DNA from: Flavobacteriaceae bacterium
GTDB lineage: Bacteria > Bacteroidota > Bacteroidia > Flavobacteriales > Flavobacteriaceae
Direction: 5' to 3'
Length of the DNA: 64,000 nucleotides
Assembly (NCBI GenBank): GCA_024640565.1
Contig: JAHEET010000013.1
Location: 62,001 to 126,000, forward strand
Part shown: one piece after another, positions 26,218 through 35,188 of the stretch
Numbering within the stretch: the first letter of the stretch is position 1
Layout: every line of letters begins with the position of its first letter
Notes under the pieces: generated by a model
Databases searched by the model: none
What the model was told of the DNA's origin: nothing
The model's input: only the letters and a program-made list of their open reading frames with translations
Made by a program: the position numbers and the translations under genes

Positions 26218-26637
26218 ATGAAGAAACTAATTTTAACGGCTGCATTCATTTTGACTAGTTTTTTGACAACGAATGCACAAGAGGAAAAATTTCAAATAAC
26301 GGTTTTTATTCATGGACTTGATTCCAATGAAGGACAAGTTTTAATTGCATTGCACAACAAGAAAGCGCAATTTCTAAAAACCGATTTTAAAAATGCGATT
26401 ACAAAAATTTCGAATAAAAAAGTGACCTATACATTTAAAGAAATCCCTAAAGGAGAGTATGCTGTTGCTGTTTTTCACGACAAAAACAGCAATGAGAAAA
26501 TGGATGTCAATTTCTTGGGTATTCCAAAAGAGGCATATGGGTGCTCTAACAATGCAAAAGGGTTTATGGGGCCTCCAAAATATGAAGATGCAAAATTTCT
26601 GTTAACTGCAAACCGCATCCTACGAATCGAGATTTAA
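26218..26637 (+). CDS. Secreted DUF2141-family protein
   Basis: A 139-residue protein with a cleavable signal (MKKLILTAAFILTSFLTTNAQ) followed by the DUF2141 beta-sandwich pattern: GQVLIALHNKKAQFLK, YTFKEIPKGEYAVAVFHDKNSNEKMD, GIPKEAYGCSNNAKG. The family is common in Bacteroidetes and its function is not known. It follows the GyrI-like gene by 36 bp on the same strand. Confidence 0.85.
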   Translation: MKKLILTAAFILTSFLTTNAQEEKFQITVFIHGLDSNEGQVLIALHNKKAQFLKTDFKNAITKISNKKVTYTFKEIPKGEYAVAVFHDKNSNEKMDVNFLGIPKEAYGCSNNAKGFMGPPKYEDAKFLLTANRILRIEI

Positions 26638-26752
26638 TCCGTTTTTAAAATGATTTATGACATCCCGCTATTTTTTGAAAGGATTTTATAAACCTAATCA
26701 AGTTTGGTCAATCTAAAATTTCCCGAAGTTATCTAAATCGCTTTGCTATAAA

Positions 26753-26851
26753 TTAATCAATTCTTTCGGCAACATTTGCCCAAGTTTCATCTGTGTCTAT
26801 CGAAATGAACAAGGCACCAAATCGACCGCTAAAATTCGATTCATCCGGCAT
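26753..26851 (-). pseudogene. Small open frame after the lipoprotein stop, possible gene remnant
   Basis: This stretch reads as 32 codons from ATG 26851 (MPDESNFSGRFGALFISIDT..., ending NVAERID). It is in the same frame as the lipoprotein gene that stops at 26867, separated from it by one TAA and five codons. Its composition looks protein-like, with a Gly/Phe strand pattern and a closing helix. It may be the end of a former gene or a short real protein. I do not recognise it, and chance is possible at this length. Confidence 0.25.
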
Positions 26852-26866
26852 CAATAAAGAGAACAG

Positions 26867-27226
26867 TTAATTAGAAGAATACGCTGTTAAAAGCTCTTCT
26901 CGACCATCTGATAATTTAATTTTAAAATAGCAGCGATCTGAGGGAAGGATTTTAATTTCGTTTAAATCTGGTTTCCAGTTATTTTGATCAAAATAGGGAG
27001 TAAGAGGCTTTATATTCTCCAACTCAACATTCGTAATTAGAAGCGACTCTGTAGGTATAAAGTTTCCCTGCAAAAAACCGCCTATATACAATTCATAGTC
27101 TAAATCTGTCTCTGTCCTATCGTATATACTGATTGAAAATTCCTCATAAATGATATCGCCTCCGGGATCTCCACATGAAACGAATAGCATTGTACAAAAA
27201 AATAAAAATACATTTTTGGTTTTCAT
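26867..27226 (-). CDS. Small predicted lipoprotein of unknown function
   Basis: A 119-residue exported protein with signal MKTKNVFLFFCTMLFVSC and lipobox FVSC. The mature part is acidic and tyrosine-rich (DIIYEEFSISIYDRTETDLDYELYIGG), likely a small beta-domain. I chose ATG 27226 because it begins the signal; an upstream ATG at 27250 lies inside the previous gene and would add residues before the signal. It starts 1 bp after the stop of another tiny lipoprotein gene, so the two are cotranscribed. The function is unknown. Confidence 0.65.
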   Translation of the reverse strand: MKTKNVFLFFCTMLFVSCGDPGGDIIYEEFSISIYDRTETDLDYELYIGGFLQGNFIPTESLLITNVELENIKPLTPYFDQNNWKPDLNEIKILPSDRCYFKIKLSDGREELLTAYSSN

Positions 27227-27227
27227 T

Positions 27228-27443
27228 TTAATATGGATTATAATTAGCATCTTTAGAGATAAAACAATGATTTATCAAAATACCTTGATAATTGATTTTA
27301 GTCGAAGTGTTTTTTAAATCATCCGAGACAATACTATTTAATTTTATAAGGTCTAGGTATTGATTTTCATTTTGACAGGCCAACAGCAAAAACACCCCTA
27401 TCATGGTAAGTTTTAAAGCTATTTTTCTATTCAAAAAATTCAT
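27228..27443 (-). CDS. Very small predicted lipoprotein
   Basis: A 71-residue protein with a signal that ends in lipobox LLAC (residue ~23), leaving about 48 mature residues. No family is recognised. It is the first of two adjacent lipoprotein genes and has twin AACATATGTT palindromes 40-71 bases upstream. Being so short, it could be a fragment of a longer ancestral gene. Confidence 0.55.
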   Translation of the reverse strand: MNFLNRKIALKLTMIGVFLLLACQNENQYLDLIKLNSIVSDDLKNTSTKINYQGILINHCFISKDANYNPY

Positions 27444-27482
27444 TTCCTAATTTTTCTACTAAAATTATTAGGAATGAAAACA

Positions 27483-27514
27483 AACATATGTTAAATATTA
27501 GTTGAACATATGTT
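27483..27514. repeat. Two AACATATGTT palindromes 22 bp apart (candidate operator)
   Basis: The identical 10-bp perfect palindrome occurs at 27483-27492 and 27505-27514, each followed by AAA. The 22-bp period is about two helix turns, so proteins on both sites would face the same side. It lies between the serA-serB stop and the tiny lipoprotein start, upstream of the latter. Confidence 0.5.
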
Positions 27515-27528
27515 AAAGCAATGTCTTT

Positions 27529-29421
27529 TTAATAAAGCACTCTAAATTTTATGGTTCCCTCAACGGCTCTCAATTCATTGAGCACCTCTTGGTTGTACTC
27601 TTTGTCTAAATCTGAAATTACGTAGCCTACTTTATCATCTGTAGATAAGTATTGACCAGTAATGTTCATATCAAATTTCGCTAAGACTTTGTTTATTTCT
27701 GCCATGATTCCTGGCACATTTTTGTGGATATGTAAAAAGCGATGTGCTTTGGTTTGTCTTGGCAAACGTATGTTTGGGAAGTTGACTGCATCTACTGTAT
27801 TTCCCGAATTAATATAAGCCATCATTTTATTGGGTACAAAATCGGCAATATCTTTTTGAGCCTCTTCGGTACTTCCACCCACATGAGGGGTTAAAATTAC
27901 ATTTTTCAATCCCTTTAGTTCTGTTGTAAATTCACCATTTTTAGCAGGTTCTTCTGGGTACACGTCAACAGCAGCGCCAGAAATTTTACCAGAGTGCAAG
28001 GCCTCCTTTAGGGCTAAAATATCTACCACAAAACCACGAGATAGGTTCACGAAAACTGCGCCATCCTTCATCTGAGAAATTTCTTTCTTTCCAAAGAAGT
28101 TTTTATTAGCAGCATTGTCATCAATGTGGAGCGTAACTACGTCTGAAATAGCCAATAACTCAGACAAATTGTTGACTTTGGTGGCATTACCAAGCGCCAA
28201 CTGATCTTCAATATCATAGTAAAATACGTGCATTCCTAGTGCTTCCGCTAAAATTGATAATTGTTTACCAATATTACCATAGCCTACAATTCCCAACTTT
28301 TTCCCTCGCACTTCTCTAGACCCTTGCGCGGTTTTATTCCATTGCCCATTGTGCAATTCGGTGCTTCTCTGAAAAACACTTCGCATTAACATAATGATTT
28401 CGCCAATGGCCAATTCAACTACGGATCGGGTATTGCTGTAGGGTGCATTAAAAACCACAATGCCATTTTCTTTACATGCTTCCAAATCAATTTGTTTGGT
28501 GCCAATACAAAAAGCACCCACTGTCATTAATTTTTCTGCTGCTGCAATGACTTTCTTAGTCACTTTTGTTTTGGAACGAATACCCAAAACATGAACGTCT
28601 TTAATTTTTTCGATTAATTCATCTTCCGACAAACTTCGTGCTACAGTTTCAACTGAAAAACCATCTTTTGATAATTTCTCAAATGCATCTGGATGCACAT
28701 TTTCTAAGAGCAGTATTTTAATTCGATTCTTTGGGTAAGAAATATTTCTTGGCAGTTTATTTACGTACAAGAATTCGTCTAAATTTGGGGCTATATAATC
28801 TGCATTCTCAGTTGTTTTTACTCGGGAAACATTTTCTGTATATGCAAAAAAAGTATCGGCAACTCCGGCTTCACGAGTGACATAATCACTATATCCATCA
28901 CCAATTACTTGTATTTCTCCAGATAAATTCATGCTTTTTAAACATGCTATTTTACCGTTATGTTGCGACAATGGGTTGGTTGCATCAAAACCAACAATTT
29001 CTCCATTTGCACCAAATTCAAAGGTATTGGCAAAAACTCTTTCCGAAGGAATATTGTATGCAGCAACTATCGGATCAATAAACTCTTTGAAGCCGCAAGA
29101 AATAACATAAATATCATCTGCATAAGCTTCAAAAAACGCTTTGTTATTTTCGATCGATTTGGAAACTTGTTGTTTCAGCGCTTCAACCAACGAACTTAAA
29201 TCCGCTTTATTTGCTTTGAGAAGTTGAATTCTTCTTTCTAATGAAGTTGTAAAAGAGATTTCACCATCAATTCCTAAATTGGTAATGTCAATAATTTCTT
29301 GAATAATGGCATCCTTTCTAGGGTTGTTTGCCAGTGTAATTTCAGCTAAAACATCCAACGCTTCCACCTTGGTTAAGGTGCTGTCAAAATCGAAAATATA
29401 ATTTCTTTTTACTAGATCCAT
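27529..29421 (-). CDS. serA: Fused phosphoserine phosphatase-like HAD and D-3-phosphoglycerate dehydrogenase
   Basis: A 630-residue two-enzyme protein for serine synthesis. Residues ~1-220 form a HAD phosphatase of the SerB type (DFDSTLT with Asp11 and Asp13; SCGFKEFIDPIV; GDGYSDYVTREAG). Residues ~235-545 form phosphoglycerate dehydrogenase, with NAD-binding GYGNIGKQ near 380 and the catalytic His in PHVGGST near 512. Residues ~555-630 are an ACT domain that probably senses serine. The middle enzyme of the pathway (SerC) is absent from the window. Similar fusions occur in Flavobacteriaceae. The phosphatase motifs look intact, so both ends of the pathway may be active, but this is inference. 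Confidence 0.9.
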   Translation of the reverse strand: MDLVKRNYIFDFDSTLTKVEALDVLAEITLANNPRKDAIIQEIIDITNLGIDGEISFTTSLERRIQLLKANKADLSSLVEALKQQVSKSIENNKAFFEAYADDIYVISCGFKEFIDPIVAAYNIPSERVFANTFEFGANGEIVGFDATNPLSQHNGKIACLKSMNLSGEIQVIGDGYSDYVTREAGVADTFFAYTENVSRVKTTENADYIAPNLDEFLYVNKLPRNISYPKNRIKILLLENVHPDAFEKLSKDGFSVETVARSLSEDELIEKIKDVHVLGIRSKTKVTKKVIAAAEKLMTVGAFCIGTKQIDLEACKENGIVVFNAPYSNTRSVVELAIGEIIMLMRSVFQRSTELHNGQWNKTAQGSREVRGKKLGIVGYGNIGKQLSILAEALGMHVFYYDIEDQLALGNATKVNNLSELLAISDVVTLHIDDNAANKNFFGKKEISQMKDGAVFVNLSRGFVVDILALKEALHSGKISGAAVDVYPEEPAKNGEFTTELKGLKNVILTPHVGGSTEEAQKDIADFVPNKMMAYINSGNTVDAVNFPNIRLPRQTKAHRFLHIHKNVPGIMAEINKVLAKFDMNITGQYLSTDDKVGYVISDLDKEYNQEVLNELRAVEGTIKFRVLY

Positions 29422-29459
29422 CTCTTGAACTTTGATTGTGAATTAAGTGGGTAAATTTA

Positions 29460-29467
29460 CAAAGTTA
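29460..29467 (-). promoter_or_regulatory. Candidate -7 box (TAACTTTG) of the serB-serA fusion
   Basis: TAnnTTTG match 39-46 bases upstream of the start codon. No TTG at the expected -33 distance. The rest of the 139-bp gap shows nothing else. Confidence 0.35.
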
Positions 29468-29560
29468 AAAGTCGATATAGAAGTCTTTTTTAAGTTTTGT
29501 TATATCTATTCTATTTGTTAAGAATAACCTTGAAGTTGATAAAAAAAGTACGAATAATGT

Positions 29561-30382
29561 CTAATAATTACGGAATCCCAAAAGAAGTACCCACCAAAGT
29601 ATGGGCAGCAGCTCTACCCAAAAAGAACTGTAGTATTTAGATTGGTCTTTTTGAGCACGCATTAAAAAAATAGTTACCAAAAAGAAGAAGCCTAAAAAGC
29701 TATTTTTTGAATGAATTTGAAGCTGTATACAGTACTCTATTACCAGCGAAATGATCATTAAAACCAACCCCAATCGCTTTGTTTTCTCAATGCCTATTTT
29801 TTTAGGAATCGTTTGAAGAGAAATAGCGTCATATTGTACATCTCTGATATCAAAAGGCAGTACCAAAACCACAACAATTAAAAAGCGTTGAAGCACAAAA
29901 AGTACAAGCGTAAAATCCAGTTCTTTTCCAGCATCAAACACAGGAATAAAAACTGTAAATCCTGACCAAACAAAAGCAACAACCATGATTTTCAAATAGC
30001 TAATTGTTCGTAAACTCCTTTGAAATCCACTCAAAAAAGGCACTGCATACAAAATTGTGATTATAGCAAACGGAATGCAAAACAATACCGTTGGAATAGC
30101 CAACAGATAGGCATAATAGCCAAGGAGTAAAAAACAACAAAAGGAAAAAAACTGTATGGCTTTTAAGCTGTTTGTCAAACTTCTATGATGCAATTTGGCA
30201 ACGCCAGCATACTTTACAAAATTATATCCGGTGATGGTTCCAAAAAAGAGCGCATAATTTAAAGAATCATTCGTGGGCAACCCAAAATAAATTTCTGTGA
30301 TTTTCACAAAGCTAAAAACTGCCAATGCAACGTGAATACTGGCATTCAAATAAAAATCAAAAAAAACTCTAAACCATTTCAT
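29561..30382 (-). CDS. UbiA-like membrane protein
   Basis: A 273-residue protein with about eight hydrophobic helices. It contains one of the two aspartate motifs of UbiA prenyltransferases (LPFDIRDVQYD, near residue 175). The first motif (NDxxDxxxD) is not intact: the matching place reads YNFVKYAGVAKLHH. Homologues are common in Flavobacteriaceae next to other housekeeping genes. It may be a divergent prenyltransferase or a non-catalytic relative; I cannot decide. It is divergent from gcvP. Confidence 0.6.
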   Translation of the reverse strand: MKWFRVFFDFYLNASIHVALAVFSFVKITEIYFGLPTNDSLNYALFFGTITGYNFVKYAGVAKLHHRSLTNSLKAIQFFSFCCFLLLGYYAYLLAIPTVLFCIPFAIITILYAVPFLSGFQRSLRTISYLKIMVVAFVWSGFTVFIPVFDAGKELDFTLVLFVLQRFLIVVVLVLPFDIRDVQYDAISLQTIPKKIGIEKTKRLGLVLMIISLVIEYCIQLQIHSKNSFLGFFFLVTIFLMRAQKDQSKYYSSFWVELLPILWWVLLLGFRNY

Positions 30383-30513
30383 TTTCCAAAAATAAGCTTT
30401 CTGTTTATAACCTTAATATTTCGTTAATAATTTCATGTTTTTTATCGATTTTGTATTCCTAAAGTAACTGTTTTATTGCTTATTTTTGATCCGTAAAAAA
30501 TCACTTTTATTTT

Positions 30514-30528
30514 TTGCGAAAAACGCAA
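30514..30528 (+). promoter_or_regulatory. Hairpin upstream of gcvP
   Basis: TTGCG-AAAAA-CGCAA forms a 5-bp stem in the 187-bp gap between the divergent UbiA-like gene and gcvP, 42 bases before the gcvP start. No glycine riboswitch is recognisable. The role, if any, is unknown. Confidence 0.25.
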
Positions 30529-30569
30529 TAAAAAAACAATAAAAACAAGCTATACCTAAACTTTATTTT

Positions 30570-33407
30570 ATGAATACAAATTCATTTCAAGGAAGACATA
30601 TTGGCCCAAATGTATCGGAACAAAATGAAATGCTTGCCACTATAAAGGCATCGAACTTAGAACAGTTGATTTCAGAAACGGTTCCAGATAACATTCGCCT
30701 AAAAAATGAATTGGACTTAAAACCAGCTTTAAGTGAATATGAATACTTAGCCCACATAAAAAAGCTTTCAGAAAAAAACAAAGTATTTAAAAGTTATATC
30801 GGCTTGGGCTATCATGAAGCCATTGTACCCAGTGTAATTCAGCGTAATATTTTAGAAAATCCAGGTTGGTATACTGCCTACACACCGTATCAAGCAGAAA
30901 TTGCACAGGGCAGATTAGAAGCCTTACTCAATTATCAAACCATGATATGTGATTTAACGGGCATGGAATTAGCAAATGCATCGCTGTTAGATGAAGCTAC
31001 CGCAGCAGCAGAAGCAATGGCCTTGTTGTATGACGTACGAGAACGCTCAAAGAAAAAATCGGGTGCAAATAAGTTTTTTGTTTCTAATGAAATATTACCT
31101 CAAACACGCTCATTACTTCAAACCCGTTCGACTCCGATTGGAATTGAATTGGTATTTGGAAATCATGAAGATTTTGATTTTTCTGATGGCTTTTTTGGTG
31201 CTATTTTGCAATACCCTGGAAAATATGGGCAAATTTTTGACTATGAAAATTTCGTTTCAAAAGCGAATGAAAATAATATAAAAGTAGCCGTTGCAGCAGA
31301 CATTCTATCCTTGGTAAAATTGAAAGCTCCAGGAGAATTTGGTGCCGCTGTGGTCGTGGGTACCACACAACGATTTGGAATTCCATTGGGTTACGGAGGA
31401 CCTCATGCGGCTTACTTTGCAACCAAAGAAGCATACAAAAGAAGTATTCCTGGAAGAATCATTGGGGTGACCAAAGATAAGGACGGAAAAAGAGCATTAA
31501 GAATGGCATTGCAAACAAGAGAGCAACACATTAAACGTGAAAAAGCAACTTCAAACATTTGTACTGCTCAAGTTTTGTTGGCTGTTATGGCTGGAATGTA
31601 TGCGGTATATCACGGGAAAGAAGGGCTTCAGTTCATCGCCAACAATGTTCATGAGCACACAACAATTCTTTCGGGAGCCATTACAAACCTTGGGTTCAAG
31701 CAATTAAACACCACCTACTTTGACACACTACTTATCGAGGTCGAAGCAGAAAAATTAAAAGTAGTTGCCGAAGCAAATCAGATTAATTTCAATTATATCG
31801 ATGCAAATCATGTTGCCATTTCGATCAATGAAACTGTGGGTATCAAAGAACTAAAAGCCATTGTTCATTGCTTTGAAGAAGCTTTTAATTTACAAGCAAC
31901 AGCTCTCCCAAAATCGGGTACAGCTATTTCAGAAAACACCAAAAGAAATACTCCTTTTTTAGAAAATAAAATTTTTAATACGTATCAATCTGAAACAGAC
32001 ATGATGCGCTACATCAAAAGATTAGAACGAAAGGATTTGGCATTAAATCATTCCATGATTTCGCTAGGTTCGTGTACAATGAAATTAAATGCAGCTTCTG
32101 AAATGCTACCTTTAAGCAATCCACAATGGGGAAATATTCACCCATTTGTACCCTTAAATCAAGCAGCAGGATATCACGAAGTATTAAAAAGATTGGAGCA
32201 GCAATTAAATACTGTAACAGGTTTTGCTGGGACCTCTTTGCAACCAAATTCTGGAGCCCAAGGAGAATTTGCAGGTCTGATGACCATCAGAGCCTATCAC
32301 TTAGCCAACGGAGATGCACATCGAAACATCTGCATCATCCCTGCCTCTGCCCATGGAACAAACCCTGCCTCTGCTGTGATGGCAGGTATGAAAGTAATTG
32401 TGACCAAAACTGCTGAAAATGGAAATATCGACGTAGCGGACTTGCGTGAAAAAGCCATGTTTCATTCGGAAAATTTAGCCGCATTAATGGTAACCTATCC
32501 ATCTACACACGGTGTTTTTGAAAGTGAAATTCAAGAAATTACTAAAATCATTCATGAGCATGGAGGACAAGTTTATATGGACGGAGCCAACATGAATGCA
32601 CAGGTTGGGTTGACAAATCCGGCGACAATTGGGGCAGATGTATGTCATTTAAATCTTCACAAGACCTTTGCCATTCCACACGGAGGAGGAGGCCCTGGAG
32701 TAGGACCTATTTGTGTTGCTCCACAATTGGTTCCCTTTTTACCTTCAAATCCAATCATAAAAACAGGTGGAGAAAAAGCAATCACAGCCATATCTGCAGC
32801 ACCCTGGGGCTCTGCTTTGGCTTGTTTGATTTCTTATGGATACATTACAATGTTAGGTGCAAAAGGATTGACAGATTCTACAAAAATGGCCATCTTAAAC
32901 GCCAATTACATCAAAGAGCGCTTAGACAGTCACTACCCTACCCTATATACTGGTGAAAAAGGACGTGCTGCCCATGAAATGATTATTGATTGCCGTGATT
33001 TTAAACAAAACGGCATTGAAGTGGTCGACATTGCAAAACGTTTAATGGATTATGGGTTTCATGCACCAACAGTTTCTTTTCCAGTAGGGGGAACAATGAT
33101 GATAGAACCTACCGAATCTGAAAGTATTGCAGAACTAGATCGTTTTTGCGATGCCATGATTTCGATCCGTGAAGAAATTAAAAATGCAACAAAAGAAGAT
33201 GACAACAATCCTTTGAAAAATGCTCCACACACCCAAGAGATGTTAACGGCTGACGCATGGGAATTTCCATACTCAAGAAAACAAGCAGCCTTTCCATTGG
33301 CCTATATTGCAGAGAATAAGTTTTGGCCTACAGTACGAAGAGTAGATGACGCTTTTGGCGACCGAAACTTAATTTGCTCTTGCAACCCAATTGAAGATTA
33401 TATGTAG
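30570..33407 (+). CDS. gcvP: Glycine dehydrogenase (decarboxylating), P-protein
   Basis: PLP enzyme of the glycine cleavage system; it decarboxylates glycine and passes the aminomethyl group to the H-protein. The 945-residue single-chain form has both halves. The N-terminal half starts FQGRHIGPN and contains YTPYQAEIAQGRLEALLNYQ. The C-terminal half has SLGSCTMKLN, the Gly-rich SAHGTNPASA and the PLP lysine Lys698 in LNLHKTF, followed by PHGGGGPG. The T- and H-protein genes are not adjacent. A strong terminator follows. Confidence 0.98.
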   Translation: MNTNSFQGRHIGPNVSEQNEMLATIKASNLEQLISETVPDNIRLKNELDLKPALSEYEYLAHIKKLSEKNKVFKSYIGLGYHEAIVPSVIQRNILENPGWYTAYTPYQAEIAQGRLEALLNYQTMICDLTGMELANASLLDEATAAAEAMALLYDVRERSKKKSGANKFFVSNEILPQTRSLLQTRSTPIGIELVFGNHEDFDFSDGFFGAILQYPGKYGQIFDYENFVSKANENNIKVAVAADILSLVKLKAPGEFGAAVVVGTTQRFGIPLGYGGPHAAYFATKEAYKRSIPGRIIGVTKDKDGKRALRMALQTREQHIKREKATSNICTAQVLLAVMAGMYAVYHGKEGLQFIANNVHEHTTILSGAITNLGFKQLNTTYFDTLLIEVEAEKLKVVAEANQINFNYIDANHVAISINETVGIKELKAIVHCFEEAFNLQATALPKSGTAISENTKRNTPFLENKIFNTYQSETDMMRYIKRLERKDLALNHSMISLGSCTMKLNAASEMLPLSNPQWGNIHPFVPLNQAAGYHEVLKRLEQQLNTVTGFAGTSLQPNSGAQGEFAGLMTIRAYHLANGDAHRNICIIPASAHGTNPASAVMAGMKVIVTKTAENGNIDVADLREKAMFHSENLAALMVTYPSTHGVFESEIQEITKIIHEHGGQVYMDGANMNAQVGLTNPATIGADVCHLNLHKTFAIPHGGGGPGVGPICVAPQLVPFLPSNPIIKTGGEKAITAISAAPWGSALACLISYGYITMLGAKGLTDSTKMAILNANYIKERLDSHYPTLYTGEKGRAAHEMIIDCRDFKQNGIEVVDIAKRLMDYGFHAPTVSFPVGGTMMIEPTESESIAELDRFCDAMISIREEIKNATKEDDNNPLKNAPHTQEMLTADAWEFPYSRKQAAFPLAYIAENKFWPTVRRVDDAFGDRNLICSCNPIEDYM

Positions 33408-33434
33408 CAAATAAACCCTACTTGAAATTACACC

Positions 33435-33465
33435 AAAACCGTTTCTTAAATGAAACGGTTTTTTT
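33435..33465 (+). terminator. Terminator after gcvP
   Basis: CCGTTTC / GAAACGG (33439-33445, 33452-33458) with loop TTAAAT, extended by A/T pairs and followed by seven T. Confidence 0.88.
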
Positions 33466-33501
33466 ATTTCAATGCAACGCTAGGGTATGCAAATAGTTGG
33501 C

Positions 33502-33536
33502 AAAAAAAAAACTCTAACAAATAAATGTTAGAGTTT
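33502..33536 (-). terminator. Terminator after rpmE2
   Basis: An 11-bp stem AAACTCTAACA / TGTTAGAGTTT (33509-33519, 33526-33536) with a 6-nt loop. On the minus strand it is followed by a run of T (33502-33508). It lies 25 bp past the rpmE2 stop. Confidence 0.88.
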
Positions 33537-33560
33537 GTATTTTTCGAATGTATAAAAAGA

Positions 33561-33812
33561 TTACTTTTTATGCTTTGCGTATTTGCTTTTAAATTTATCG
33601 ATACGACCTGCTGCATCAATTAGTTTAGACTTACCAGTGTAAAATGGGTGAGAAGTTCTAGAGATCTCTAATTTTACTAAAGGATACTCTACTCCTTCAA
33701 CTTCTAAAGTTTCTTTAGTATCTGCAGTAGAACGCGTTATAAATACATCTCCATTAGACATATCTTTAAAAGCGATCATTCTATAATTTTCTGGATGAAT
33801 TCCTTTTCTCAT
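33561..33812 (-). CDS. rpmE2: Ribosomal protein L31 type B
   Basis: An 83-residue ribosomal protein ([52 protein letters not shown]). It lacks the CxxC pairs of zinc-binding L31, so it is the zinc-independent type B form. Its own promoter (TTTG-N18-TAAATTTG) and terminator make it a single-gene unit. Confidence 0.95.
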   Translation of the reverse strand: MRKGIHPENYRMIAFKDMSNGDVFITRSTADTKETLEVEGVEYPLVKLEISRTSHPFYTGKSKLIDAAGRIDKFKSKYAKHKK

Positions 33813-33911
33813 TGTATATTATTTTAATACTTTAATGTTATGTTTGCAATAGTAAAATTGGTAAGGCTCTACTATATCTCTAAATAACTGTTATTCGCTA
33901 TTTTGAGGTTG

Positions 33912-33941
33912 CAAATTTAACGTTATTTTTCAATTTACAAA
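33912..33941 (-). promoter_or_regulatory. rpmE2 promoter (TTTG-N18-TAAATTTG)
   Basis: On the minus strand TTTG (33938-33941) and TAAATTTG (33912-33919) are 18 bp apart, a good fit to the Bacteroidetes -33/-7 pair. The predicted leader is about 90 nt. Confidence 0.65.
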
Positions 33942-34071
33942 TAAATAAATTGTTTTTATTTGATATCTTAGAGCTTCAAAGTGCAATTAAGAGGATGTAA
34001 CCGATTAAAAATTGTTTTTTGACGCTTTTTTTGAATACCTTAAGAACAACATACTGAAATTTTTATCTCAA

Positions 34072-35112
34072 ATGAAAAACTATTCGATTCTGATTGCGCT
34101 TTCTTCACTTTTAATGCTAAGTACTGCATGCTCAGAAACCTACAAACTCACACTCGAGTCTCCTAAAACAGTTGCTATAAATGGAATTGCCACTTTTAAA
34201 GTATCCGAAAAGAACAATCAACCCATAGATAGTGTTCAGTTTTTTGTGAATGACAAACAAATTCCTGCCACCAATCTCACGGCAACATACAATACCTCAG
34301 ATTTAGGTTTTGGAAGACATTTTGTAGTGGCCTTGAGTTTCTACCCAGGAAAAACAACTAAATCGAAAGGTTCTTTTGAAATTTTCCCTTCGGAAAAGGC
34401 AACCATCTATGGATATAAAATTATCAATACCTATCCACATGACACAACTGCATATACACAAGGCTTGGAATATTACAAAGGTTTTTTATATGAAACCACA
34501 GGACGAAGAGGGCAATCTTCGCTTCGAAAAGTTGAAATTACAACAGGAAAGGTTTTACAAAAAATTGCTTTGGCCAATAAATATTTTGGCGAAGGAATGA
34601 CCATTGTTGACGATAAAATTCATTGGTTGACTTGGCAGAATAAAAAGGGATTTACCTATGATTTGGAAACTTTCAATCAAGAAAAGACCTTTCGATATGG
34701 TAAAAGTAAAGAGGGTTGGGGATTAACTCACAACGAAACCGAACTCATAAAATCTGATGGAAGCCATAAAATTTGGTTTTTAGATCCCGAAACTCATAAA
34801 GAAAAACGTTCAATTCAAGTATATACGAAAGGCCGCGCTCTGGATAATTTAAATGAATTGGAATTCATTGACGGTAAAATTTATGCAAACAAGTACCTCA
34901 ACAGCGCCATTATCATCATCAACCCAGATACAGGAGTCGCAGAAGGAATTGTAAACTTAAAAGGCTTGACTAAAGAAATGCAAAAAACTCAAAAATTGAA
35001 ACCTGAAGATGAAGTTTTAAATGGGATTGCTTATGACACTAAAAATAAGCGACTTTTTGTTACCGGTAAAAACTGGGGAAAACTATTTGAAATAGAGCTT
35101 GTAAAAAAATAA
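34072..35112 (+). CDS. Glutaminyl-peptide cyclotransferase (plant-type glutaminyl cyclase), lipoprotein
   Basis: Converts N-terminal glutamine of peptides to pyroglutamate; five-bladed beta-propeller fold of the Glu_cyclase_2 family. ATG 34072 gives a proper signal with lipobox STAC, giving a 346-residue precursor; the upstream frame to 34012 only adds residues before the signal. An N-terminal ~100-residue domain precedes the cyclase part, which begins at YPHDTTAYTQGLEYYKGFLYE and includes GRRGQSSLRKVE, HWLTWQ, NELEFIDGKIYAN and LNGIAYD. It lies 76 bp upstream of a second lipoprotein gene. Confidence 0.9.
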   Translation: MKNYSILIALSSLLMLSTACSETYKLTLESPKTVAINGIATFKVSEKNNQPIDSVQFFVNDKQIPATNLTATYNTSDLGFGRHFVVALSFYPGKTTKSKGSFEIFPSEKATIYGYKIINTYPHDTTAYTQGLEYYKGFLYETTGRRGQSSLRKVEITTGKVLQKIALANKYFGEGMTIVDDKIHWLTWQNKKGFTYDLETFNQEKTFRYGKSKEGWGLTHNETELIKSDGSHKIWFLDPETHKEKRSIQVYTKGRALDNLNELEFIDGKIYANKYLNSAIIIINPDTGVAEGIVNLKGLTKEMQKTQKLKPEDEVLNGIAYDTKNKRLFVTGKNWGKLFEIELVKK

Positions 35113-35188
35113 TAAAAACCCAATTGGACAGTTATCCTTTTAAATCATTTATAAACGATCTAGCTGTTTAAGAGACCAAAATAGAATT

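Noticed and set aside
34012..34071. Extended start of the glutaminyl cyclase at TTG 34012
   Set aside because: It adds 20 residues in front of a good lipoprotein signal that starts at ATG 34072.
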